Origin: Paenirhodobacter hankyongi
Lineage (GTDB): Bacteria > Pseudomonadota > Alphaproteobacteria > Rhodobacterales > Rhodobacteraceae
Reading direction: 5' to 3'
Assembly: GCF_003664585.1 (NCBI RefSeq)
Contig: NZ_RCHI01000003.1
Coordinates: 247,737-311,736, forward strand
Length of the DNA: 64,000 bases
The first letter of the stretch is position 1; every line of letters begins with the position of its first letter. A program made the translations under genes and the position numbers. Below, piece after piece: positions 25,132 through 32,093 of the stretch. The notes beneath the pieces were generated by a model. The model made no database searches and was not told the origin of the DNA. It worked only from the letters and a program-made list of their open reading frames with translations.

Positions 25132-25743
25132 TCATGAGCGAGGGACGAACGGGGCGCAGGTCACAGGGAAATCGGGTTTCCAGGCTCCACCATGGCGACG
25201 GATAGGAATGATTGGCTCCCCACCATGCTCGAGGATCGCCGCATGGCAACGGCCTGTATCGTGAGCCCCATCGGTTGTGACCGTGTCGATATTTTCTCCG
25301 TCAGGGATCTGCGACAACAGCTCCGGCAGGATGGAGCTATCGCCCTGTCTGCTCGAGGTGAACTCGACCGCGCGAATATCGCCGGTGACCGTGTCCATTG
25401 CCAGGTGGGCCTTGCGACATTCGCACCTGCGCGTCGAGTCGTGCTTACATGCCAGCCATTCGCCGTCCCACGGAAACGTATGCCCTTCACCATGGGCCTC
25501 GGACCAGTGGCGCCTCACTGGCTCACTCCGGCGAAGCGGGAGGCCGAACAGGGCCTTCAACGTGCGGCGGGTCTGGATGGTGCTGTCAGAAGAAGTCTCG
25601 GGATGGCCACGCTTGCCGCTTCTCCTCGCGTATCAGGTCATCTTCTGATCGAACCAGACTGACAGCGAACCGCGCCGTTTCAGCGAAGCGTTATAGTCAG
25701 ACCAATTCATCGTAGGGTAGCGGGTGGCGTAGAGCTTTGCCAT
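25132..25743 (-). pseudogene. IS5-family transposase remnant 1
   Basis: Starting near 25743 the reverse strand reads AKLYATRYPTMNWSDYNASLKRRGSLSVWFDQKMT, then a stop, then KRGHPETSSDSTIQTRRTLKALFGLPLRRS. A large gap follows, and then the core DGEWLACKHDSTRRCECRKAHLAMDTVTGDIRAVEFTSSRQGDSSILPELLSQIPDGENIDTVTTDGAHDTGRCHAAI and IIPIRRHGGAWKPDFP. These match the N-terminus, the middle and the second catalytic-Asp region (TTDGAHDT) of an IS5-group transposase. About 50 codons between them are deleted, and the C-terminus degenerates beyond 25132. Dead copy. Confidence 0.8.
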
Positions 25744-25762
25744 CCCAACGATCTAACCCTTA

Positions 25763-25783
25763 GGATTCCCAAACTGAATCCCT
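25763..25783. repeat. IS-end-like repeat, copy 2
   Basis: GGATTC-N7-GAATCCCT, just outside the start of IS5 remnant 1. It matches copy 1 at 12897-12917 in both arms and spacing, so it is probably the terminal repeat of this IS group. Confidence 0.55.
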
Positions 25784-25792
25784 CTCACCGAC

Positions 25793-25935
25793 ATGTGAAA
25801 AAGCCCCCAAAGGCGGTGTCTGATCGGACGAAGCAAAGGCACCATGAACACCAAGTCTCATGCAATCACCGATGCCGCCGGGTCCGATCCGCTTCTTCAT
25901 AACCGCGGGCCAGATCCGCAGAACTAAGCTGAAAG
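25793..25935 (+). pseudogene. IS5-family transposase remnant 2
   Basis: The forward strand reads LIGRSKGTMNTKSHAITDAAG and then, one base shifted, PIRFFITAGQ. This is the central block of IS427-type IS5 transposases (IGRSKGG.NTK.HA.TDA.GRP..FFLTAGQ) around the first catalytic Asp region. Only about 45 codons remain and one frameshift is present. It points opposite to remnant 1, so at least two different IS5-type elements decayed here. From 25936 to 26013 nothing is recognised. Confidence 0.7.
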
Positions 25936-26013
25936 GCCCAAGACATTCGCAAAGCCGCCACGCCGACGAGCACGCGCCCCGGGGCTTCCCGGAACGCGGT
26001 TTTCTGACCCTGC

Positions 26014-28098
26014 TCAGAAGTCCAGCTTGACGCCGACGCCGACCACGCGCGGCTCGACCACCGTCGCCTCATAGCCGCTCGACACCGTGCGGCTGGCGCG
26101 CAAGGAGGTCACCGCCCGCTCGTCGAAGATGTTGTTCACATAGGCATAGAGCTGCAGATTGTCGCGCGGCTCGTAGACCACGCGCGCATTGGCGACGGTG
26201 TAAGTCGGCACGAAGGTCGCCGCGAGGTTCGCGTCGTCCGAGTAATAGGACCCGGAATGGCGGACCACACCACTCAGCGTCACGTCCGGGCGCACCTTCC
26301 AGTCCGCCGCAAGGCTGATCGTGCGGCCCGGCGCGCGACCGAATTCGTTGCCGGTGTAGTCCGTGGTCGCCTGCGTGAACTTGTCGATCTCGGTCTCGAG
26401 CAGACCGATGCTGCCGCGGATCTTCAGCGCCTCGGTCGCCTCGAAGTCGAAGCCCAGCTCGAGCCCGTAGGACTTCGCCTTCTCGGCATTGACCGTCACC
26501 GCCTCGAAGATGCCGTCGACCGGCTCCGAGGTCACATAGCGCTGCATGTTCCGGTACTTGGTGTAGAACAGGTTGGCGCTCAGCCCGAGACGGCCGTCAA
26601 GCGTGCGGGTGCGGGCGAAGAGCTCGTAATCGAGGGAGGTTTCGGGCTTATAGGTGATCCACTCGCCCGAGCTCAGGCCAAGGCTGACGCCGCCCGGGTT
26701 GTAGCCCTTGGACACCATCGCGCCGACCGTGGTGTCGGCGTTGACGTCATAGGACAGCGACAGCTTGGGCAGCCAGGCGTCGAAGCTTTCGTCATAGTCG
26801 ACGGCAGCGCTGGTGTAGGGGCTGGTGCCGCTGCGCTGCACCCGGTCGCGCTGATAGCGCATCGAGCCGCTCAGCGTCCAGCGATCGTCGATCCGGTAGT
26901 TCAGCCCGCCGAACAGCGCGAAGCTGTCCTTGGTGTCCCCGAAGCTCGACACCCCGCCCGCCTGAAGCTGCTCGTCGCTGTCGACATGCGAGGCGTACAG
27001 GCCCGCGACACCGCTCCATTCGCTCAGCTCGTCGCCGAAGGTCAGCCGGGTCTCGTTCGACACCGTCTCCTGATCGACCACGGCACTGCCCGAGGTCACC
27101 GGCGAGGTCGTCCGTCGGGTGAAGAGCGACGAATACTGCAGCTGGTTGGTCAGCGTCACGCCATTGTCGAAGGCATAGCTCAGATCGGCGATCGTGGTGT
27201 TCGAGATGTTGCGCCAGCTCGGATTCGAGGGCGCGGTGCTGTCATAGTCGTCATAGGGCGCGGTCGCCGCCTCCCAGGTCGGGCGGTTGCCGTCGACATG
27301 CGAGAAGGTCAGCATCGCCTCGAACTGCGGCATCGAGGACGGCTTCCACAGCAGCTTTGCCCGCGCCGTCTGCGAGAACAGGTCCTGATCGGTCTTGCCG
27401 AGCGAGAAGGATGGGTTGACGTAATCGATGTAATTGTCGCGTCCGGTGTAATCGAGCGCGATGCGCGCGGCGAGATCAGGGGCGATCTCGCCCGAGGCCA
27501 TCAGCGAGGCCCGGCGCCGGTTGCCCGTCCCGTATTCGAACTGCATCGAGCCCTCGCGCTCGAAGGTCGGGTCCTTGGTGTTGACGACGAAGGCGCCGGC
27601 GATGCTGTTGGCGCCTTGGCTGATCGTCTGCGGGCCGCGGAACACCTCGATGGTGTCGACGTCCCAGATCGAGGCGCTGGAATAGACGAGTTCGTAATAG
27701 CTCAGGTAATGGCCGTCGACATTCACCGCGACGCGCGGGCTGGTGCCGCCGAAGAAGGCGGTCGCGCCCGAGCTCGGGCCCTCGCCGTCCTGGCCGCGGA
27801 TCGTCGGCGTGCCGCCCTGCCCGCCCTCGGCCGGATAGGTGACGTTGGCCATCTCGCTGACCACGTCGGTCACCGAATTCGCGCCCTTGGCCGAGGCAAT
27901 CTCGCCCTCGGTGACCGCGGTCACCGAAGAGGCGGTGCGCTGCTGGCTGCGGGCCATCTTGTCGCCCGTGACGATGATCGTGCCGAGGAAATAGCCGTCC
28001 GAGGAGCTTTCCTGCGCCTGCCCGGCGACGGGAAAGAGCGCGCAAAGCGCAACCATGCTCACCCCGCCCAGAAGGCGGATGATGTGCCGCTGTTCCAT
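26014..28098 (-). CDS. TonB-dependent outer-membrane siderophore receptor
   Basis: A 694-residue receptor. It has a signal peptide (LLGGVSMVALCALFPVAGQAQE), a TonB-box-like GTIIVTGDK near residue 38, a plug domain with VSEMANVTYPAEGGQGGTPTIRGQDGEGPS and the IEVFRGPQTISQGANSIAGAFVVNTKDP block near 145-180, and a 22-strand barrel. The barrel includes YNPGGVSLGLSSGEWITYKPETSLDYELF and ends in GVGVKLDF with the terminal aromatic residue needed for BAM recognition. It should import the ferric form of the siderophore made by the adjacent genes. It is divergent from entC, with the TGA-N9-TCA iron box between them at 28223. Confidence 0.93.
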   Translation of the reverse strand: MEQRHIIRLLGGVSMVALCALFPVAGQAQESSSDGYFLGTIIVTGDKMARSQQRTASSVTAVTEGEIASAKGANSVTDVVSEMANVTYPAEGGQGGTPTIRGQDGEGPSSGATAFFGGTSPRVAVNVDGHYLSYYELVYSSASIWDVDTIEVFRGPQTISQGANSIAGAFVVNTKDPTFEREGSMQFEYGTGNRRRASLMASGEIAPDLAARIALDYTGRDNYIDYVNPSFSLGKTDQDLFSQTARAKLLWKPSSMPQFEAMLTFSHVDGNRPTWEAATAPYDDYDSTAPSNPSWRNISNTTIADLSYAFDNGVTLTNQLQYSSLFTRRTTSPVTSGSAVVDQETVSNETRLTFGDELSEWSGVAGLYASHVDSDEQLQAGGVSSFGDTKDSFALFGGLNYRIDDRWTLSGSMRYQRDRVQRSGTSPYTSAAVDYDESFDAWLPKLSLSYDVNADTTVGAMVSKGYNPGGVSLGLSSGEWITYKPETSLDYELFARTRTLDGRLGLSANLFYTKYRNMQRYVTSEPVDGIFEAVTVNAEKAKSYGLELGFDFEATEALKIRGSIGLLETEIDKFTQATTDYTGNEFGRAPGRTISLAADWKVRPDVTLSGVVRHSGSYYSDDANLAATFVPTYTVANARVVYEPRDNLQLYAYVNNIFDERAVTSLRASRTVSSGYEATVVEPRVVGVGVKLDF

Positions 28099-28222
28099 GT
28101 TTCATCCTTCAAGTTGTGTCTGGCTGGCGTGGAACGGCTGGCGATGGTGTCCGTGCCTCGGCGCGCGGCGCGTCAGGCATCCTCCCCGTTCTGACGATTT
28201 CGTGAGTCACTACAACAATTCC

Positions 28223-28237
28223 TGATTTAAATTATCA
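28223..28237. promoter_or_regulatory. iron-responsive box (TGA-N9-TCA) between the TonB receptor and entC
   Basis: TGATTTAAATTATCA has TGA and TCA separated by nine A/T-rich bases, in a setting that is otherwise very GC-rich. This is the form of iron boxes described for RirA-type and Rhodobacterales iron regulons. On the minus strand TTGATA (28233-28238) within the box can serve as the receptor's -35 element. The 312-base gap 28099-28410 holds nothing else that I recognise. Confidence 0.65.
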
Positions 28238-28410
28238 AGATGTTGCCGCGGCGCCGCAGTCTGTCGGCGCGCCCCGGGGCGAATGTCCGAGTCTTTCAGT
28301 AAATTTTCAATCTTGAAACCCACCCCCCGCTCTGACATGGTCTGCGCAGGCAGCAAGGCCCTCAGGGGCAGGCTCGCGACGGGTGCCCCGGAGCGAGGAG
28401 CGACCTTCCC

Positions 28411-29721
28411 ATGACATCCCCGCACCGCATCGCCCTGCGCGATCGGCGTTTTTGCGGCGCGAGGGCACAACCCAGGCGCGAGCGACGCCCTCGCGCGCAA
28501 CGCCGAGTCCGCTGCATGACCCTGCCCTCCCCCGCTTCGCACGCCGATGCCGGCGCCCTCCCGGGACCCAACCAGCCCTTCGCCTTCCGCAACGCCGCCG
28601 GACGCGTCTGCGCCATGGGGCCCGCCCACGCCCTTGCCCGCGGCACCCGCGACAGCCTGGCCGAGCGCCTCGCGCCCTTCTTTGCCGGCCCCGCCGATGG
28701 CGCGGTGATCGGTGGCGCGCTGCCCTTCGACACCACCCGGCCCGACTGCCTTTGGCAGGCCAGGGGCGGCGACGGGACTTGGCCCGGCGACGGAGCCGCC
28801 AGCACCGAGCCCCCGTCACGGCCCGTTCCGCCCCGCCCGCAGCCCCCCGCGCGCGGCTATATCGACAGCGTCGCCCGCGCACTCGAGATCATGCGCCGCG
28901 AGGACGGCCTGCCCGAGGCGCTGACGAAGATCGTCCTCGCACGCACCCTGCTGGTCGAGGAGGCACAGGCCTTCCCGCTGCGGCAAGTGCTGGCCCGGCT
29001 GAGCGAGGACCCGTCGGTCACCGCCTTCCAGGTTTCGTTGCCGTCGCGCGCCGATCAGGGCGCGCCGCGCCATCTGGTCGGCGCGACGCCCGAACTGCTG
29101 CTGGAAAAGCGCGGCGCGGCGATCCTGTCGCATCCGCTCGCGGGCTCCGCCCGGCGTCTCGAGGATGCGCAGGCCGATGCACAGGCCGCGCAAAATCTCG
29201 CGCGCTCCGAGAAGGATCAGCGCGAGCACCGGCTGGTGGTCGAATATATCCTCGACCTGCTGGCCCCCGACTGTGCCGAGCTGTCGACGCCCGAGGGCAC
29301 GACGCTGACCACCACCCGCTCGATGTGGCACATCGGCACGAGGATCGAGGGGCGGTTGAAGGACCCCGACACCCCGGCCGTGGTACTGGCCGCGCGGCTG
29401 CACCCGACGCCCGCGGTCTGTGGCCTGCCCTGCGCGCGGGCGGCCGGGCTGATCCGAAGCCTCGAACCGGTCGAGCGTGACTTCTATGCCGGCGCCGTCG
29501 GCTGGTGCGACCGGCGCGGCGATGGCGCTTGGCATGTCGCGATCCGCTGCGCCGAGCTGTGCGGTGCGCAGGCGCGGCTTTATGCCGGGGCGGGCATCGT
29601 ACTCGGCTCGGAGCCGCGCGCCGAGGCGGCCGAAACCGGGGCGAAATTCGGCGCCCTGCTCGCCGCGCTCGGCCTGCCGCGCGACGCGGCGCTGCACGAC
29701 CTCGATTCCCTTCACGACTGA
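28411..29721 (+). CDS. entC: isochorismate synthase
   Basis: A 436-residue chorismate-binding enzyme. Core motifs are GLPEALTKIVLARTLLVE near residue 168, HLVGATPELLLEKRG near 226, SHPLAGSARR near 243, SEKDQREHRLVVEYILDLLAP near 270-290, PTPAVCGLPCARA near 345, FYAGAVGWCDRRGDG near 370, and RLYAGAGIVLGSEPRAEAAET near 395-415. It isomerises chorismate to isochorismate, the first step to 2,3-dihydroxybenzoate. The ATG at 28411 has GAGGAG ten bases upstream, but its first 35 codons are arginine-rich with rare codons; an ATG at 28516 is an alternative. It is the first gene of entC-entB-entA. Confidence 0.93.
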   Translation: MTSPHRIALRDRRFCGARAQPRRERRPRAQRRVRCMTLPSPASHADAGALPGPNQPFAFRNAAGRVCAMGPAHALARGTRDSLAERLAPFFAGPADGAVIGGALPFDTTRPDCLWQARGGDGTWPGDGAASTEPPSRPVPPRPQPPARGYIDSVARALEIMRREDGLPEALTKIVLARTLLVEEAQAFPLRQVLARLSEDPSVTAFQVSLPSRADQGAPRHLVGATPELLLEKRGAAILSHPLAGSARRLEDAQADAQAAQNLARSEKDQREHRLVVEYILDLLAPDCAELSTPEGTTLTTTRSMWHIGTRIEGRLKDPDTPAVVLAARLHPTPAVCGLPCARAAGLIRSLEPVERDFYAGAVGWCDRRGDGAWHVAIRCAELCGAQARLYAGAGIVLGSEPRAEAAETGAKFGALLAALGLPRDAALHDLDSLHD

Positions 29722-29737
29722 ACACAGGACGACCCCG

Positions 29738-30391
29738 ATGGCCCTTCCCGGAATTGCCACCTATCCCCTGCCCCGGCGCGACGCGCTGCCCGCGGCGCGC
29801 GCACCATGGCAGGTCGCGCCCGCCCGCGCGGCGCTGCTGATCCACGACATGCAGCGCTATTTCTGCGCCCCCTTCCCGCCCGACACGGCGCCGCTGCCCG
29901 AGGTGATCGCCCACATCGCCACCCTTGCCCGCGCCGCGCGCGCCTGCGGCATGCCGGTCTTCTACACCGCGCAGGAAGGCGAGCAGCTGCGTGCCGACCG
30001 CGGCCTGCAGGCCGATCTGTGGGGTCCCGGCATGTCGCGCCGTCCCGAGCATCAGGAGATCGTGCCCGAACTGGCCCCTGCCCCCGGCGATCTGGTTCTG
30101 GTCAAGCACCGCTACAGCGCCTTTCAGCGCTCGAACCTCGAGACGCTGCTGCGCGCGCGCGGCCGCGATCAGCTGCTGATCACCGGCGTCTATGCGCATA
30201 TCGGCTGCCTCGCCACCGCGGCCGAGGCCTTCCAGCGCGATATCGAGCCCTTCACCATCGCCGACGCCCAGGCCGATTTTGATGCCGCCCGTCACGAGAT
30301 GGCCCTGCGATGGGTCGGCGGCACCTGCGGCGGGGTGATCACCACCGCCGACGCGCTTGCGGCACTGCCGGAGGCCGCCCGATGCGCCTGA
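29738..30391 (+). CDS. entB: isochorismatase (domain-only form without aryl carrier)
   Basis: A 217-residue isochorismatase. It contains PARAALLIHDMQRYFCAPF near residue 28, MPVFYTAQEGEQ near 76, DLWGPGM near 94, VKHRYSAFQRSNLETLLRARGRDQLLITGVYAHIGCLATAAEAFQRDIEPF near 124-175 and ADAQADFDAARHEMAL near 178. These match EntB/VibB/DhbB closely. It hydrolyses isochorismate to 2,3-dihydro-2,3-dihydroxybenzoate. Unlike EntB, DhbB or VibB (about 285-310 residues) it has no C-terminal aryl carrier domain; that domain is encoded separately at 31828. Its end overlaps the entA start by 10 bases. Confidence 0.94.
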   Translation: MALPGIATYPLPRRDALPAARAPWQVAPARAALLIHDMQRYFCAPFPPDTAPLPEVIAHIATLARAARACGMPVFYTAQEGEQLRADRGLQADLWGPGMSRRPEHQEIVPELAPAPGDLVLVKHRYSAFQRSNLETLLRARGRDQLLITGVYAHIGCLATAAEAFQRDIEPFTIADAQADFDAARHEMALRWVGGTCGGVITTADALAALPEAARCA

Positions 30392-31158
30392 GCGGATTTT
30401 CCGGGCGCAGCGCGCTCGTCACCGGCGCGGCCGGCGGTATCGGCCAGGAAACCGTGCGCCTGCTGAACGAGGCTGGCGCGACCGTCGTCGCCACCGACAC
30501 CGCCGAAGCGCTTGCGGCCCTGCCCGCGGCGATGCGGGCAAACGCGGTCGCCTGCCTGCCGTGCGATCTGCGCGATGCCGGCGCGGTCGCGGCGATGGTC
30601 GCCGCGGCCGAGGCGCAGGCGGGCCCGATCAGCCTTGCCGCTCATACCGCCGGGGTGCTGGCGCTTGGGCCGCTGCTCGAGATGACGGCCGAGCAGTGGC
30701 GCCGGGTGATGGCGATCAACCTCGACGGCAGCTTCCATCTGATGCAGGCGATCGGGCCGCGTCTGGCCGCACAGCCGAAGGCGGCGCTGGTGGTCGTCAG
30801 TTCGAACGCCGCGGGCATTCCGCGGCTCGGGATGGGGGCCTATTGCGCCTCGAAGGCGGCACTGACCATGCTCACCCGCTGCCTCGGGCTCGAGCTCGCG
30901 CAGCGGGGCGTGCGCTGCAACGTGATCGCACCGGGCTCGACACTGACGCCGATGCAGACGGGCATGTGGGCCGACAAGCAGGGCCCGGCGCGGGTGATCG
31001 CCGGCGATCTGGCGAGCTTCCGCACCGGGATCCCGCTCGGCAAGCTGGCGACGCCTGCCGAAATCGCACAGGCCGCGGTGTTCCTGCTGTCCGATCAGGC
31101 CGGCCACATCACCATGGCCGATCTCTACATCGACGGCGGCGCGACGCTGCGCGGCTGA
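30382..31158 (+). CDS. entA: 2,3-dihydro-2,3-dihydroxybenzoate dehydrogenase
   Basis: A 258-residue SDR with the NAD-binding loop VTGAAGGIGQETVRLL near residue 14, HTAGVL near 88, the catalytic serine in VVVSSNAAG near 135, and YCASKAALTMLTRCLG (YxxxK) near 154. It ends VFLLSDQAGHITMADLYIDGGATLRG, which is typical of EntA/DhbA (HITMxxLxVDGGATLG). It oxidises the dihydrodiol to 2,3-dihydroxybenzoate. The start at 30382 lies within the end of entB, which supports coupling. Its last 34 bases overlap the tail of the convergent PPTase gene. Confidence 0.95.
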   Translation: MRLSGFSGRSALVTGAAGGIGQETVRLLNEAGATVVATDTAEALAALPAAMRANAVACLPCDLRDAGAVAAMVAAAEAQAGPISLAAHTAGVLALGPLLEMTAEQWRRVMAINLDGSFHLMQAIGPRLAAQPKAALVVVSSNAAGIPRLGMGAYCASKAALTMLTRCLGLELAQRGVRCNVIAPGSTLTPMQTGMWADKQGPARVIAGDLASFRTGIPLGKLATPAEIAQAAVFLLSDQAGHITMADLYIDGGATLRG

Positions 31159-31835
31159 CCCCCGGCCCTGCCGCCGCCCTCGCGCGGCAGGGCAACCGCG
31201 GTCAGCACACCGGCAGGGCCGGAAAAGAGCATCGCCCCGATCCGCCGCCCCGCGGACCAGCCCGGCGCCAGATCACGCGTCAACCGCAGGCTGGGTGGGC
31301 TCCCCGCCGCCTCGGGCAGAAGTTCCGCCGCATCGAAATCGAAGCGACGCCCGACCAGCGGGCTCAGCGCCTTGAACAGGCTCTCTTTCACCGAGAACAC
31401 CAGCCCGACCCAGAGCGGATCGGTGCCGAATTCGCCCCGCTCGGCCGCGGTCAGCGCCACCGGCGCGATCTCGCGCGCGACCGTCGGGGGCAGGGCCTGC
31501 TCGATATCCACACCAAGCCCCGACCACGCCATCGCATGGCCAAGCAACGCAATCGCCTGCCCCTCACAATGGCTGATCGCGCCGCACAGCCCCGCAGGCC
31601 AGCGGGGCGCGCCACCGGCACTGCGCCCGGCAAGGCAGGGGGTGCCGCACAGCGCGCCCGCCGCAGCGGCAGCAGCCAGCCGGCCGGCGCGGTATTCTGC
31701 GTGCCGGCGGTGACGCGCCCCGCCCGCGGCACAGGGCGCGGCACGCTGCATCTCGACCCGGCAGGCGGGCAGCGCCGCGCGCAACCGCGCGAGCGGCCCT
31801 TCCCAGCCCGCCAGCCCCGGACGTGGCTCAGCCAC
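31125..31835 (-). CDS. 4'-phosphopantetheinyl transferase, EntD/Sfp type
   Basis: A 236-residue PPTase. The Mg2+-binding motif is GLGVDIEQALP near residue 110 and the second motif is FSVKESLFKALSPLVGRRFDFDAAELL near 149-175, as in EntD-type enzymes; AISHCEGQAIAL near 87-98 is also typical. It loads phosphopantetheine onto the aryl and peptidyl carrier domains of the siderophore pathway. The ATG at 31835 overlaps the carrier-protein stop by 8 bases, so the carrier and its activating enzyme are translated together. The stop at 31125 lies inside the end of entA on the other strand. The N-terminal 80 residues are alanine-rich and less conserved. Confidence 0.88.
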   Translation of the reverse strand: MAEPRPGLAGWEGPLARLRAALPACRVEMQRAAPCAAGGARHRRHAEYRAGRLAAAAAAGALCGTPCLAGRSAGGAPRWPAGLCGAISHCEGQAIALLGHAMAWSGLGVDIEQALPPTVAREIAPVALTAAERGEFGTDPLWVGLVFSVKESLFKALSPLVGRRFDFDAAELLPEAAGSPPSLRLTRDLAPGWSAGRRIGAMLFSGPAGVLTAVALPREGGGRAGGQPRSVAPPSM

Positions 31836-32079
31836 CGCGCCGCGCCGCGATCAGCGCATCCCAGGCATCGAGCGTCGGCTCGCTCGCCAGATCCTCGAAG
31901 CTGACGGTGATGCCATGTGTCTTCAGCTCGGCCGCCAGCTTCATCACCCGCAGCGAGTCGAGCCCGTAATAGATCAGGCTCTCGGCCGGATCGATCGGCC
32001 CCTCATCCTCGAGCAGCGCGACAACACGCGCCTCCAGCCACTCACGATCGACGGTTTCGGGATGGGCAGTCAGGGTCAT
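31828..32079 (-). CDS. free-standing aryl carrier protein (ArCP)
   Basis: An 83-residue acyl carrier protein. WLEARVVALLEDEGPIDPAESLIYYGLDSLRVMKLAAEL carries the pantetheine serine in YGLDSLR (about residue 40), and the FEDLASEPTLDAWDALI helix closes the fold. The LIYYGLDSLRVMxL sequence is that of the ArCP of EntB/DhbB/VibB rather than of fatty-acid ACP. It holds the dihydroxybenzoyl thioester made by EntE. The ATG at 32079 has AAGGAG at ideal spacing; an upstream ATG at 32097 overlaps the entE stop. It lies between entE and the PPTase in one leftward operon. Confidence 0.9.
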   Translation of the reverse strand: MTLTAHPETVDREWLEARVVALLEDEGPIDPAESLIYYGLDSLRVMKLAAELKTHGITVSFEDLASEPTLDAWDALIAARRGG

Positions 32080-32093
32080 TGGGGTCTCCTTGG

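Noticed and set aside
26257..28194. A 645-codon plus-strand open frame opposite the TonB receptor
   Set aside because: It has shadow composition and no motifs; the receptor on the minus strand is complete with signal peptide and C-terminal aromatic residue.
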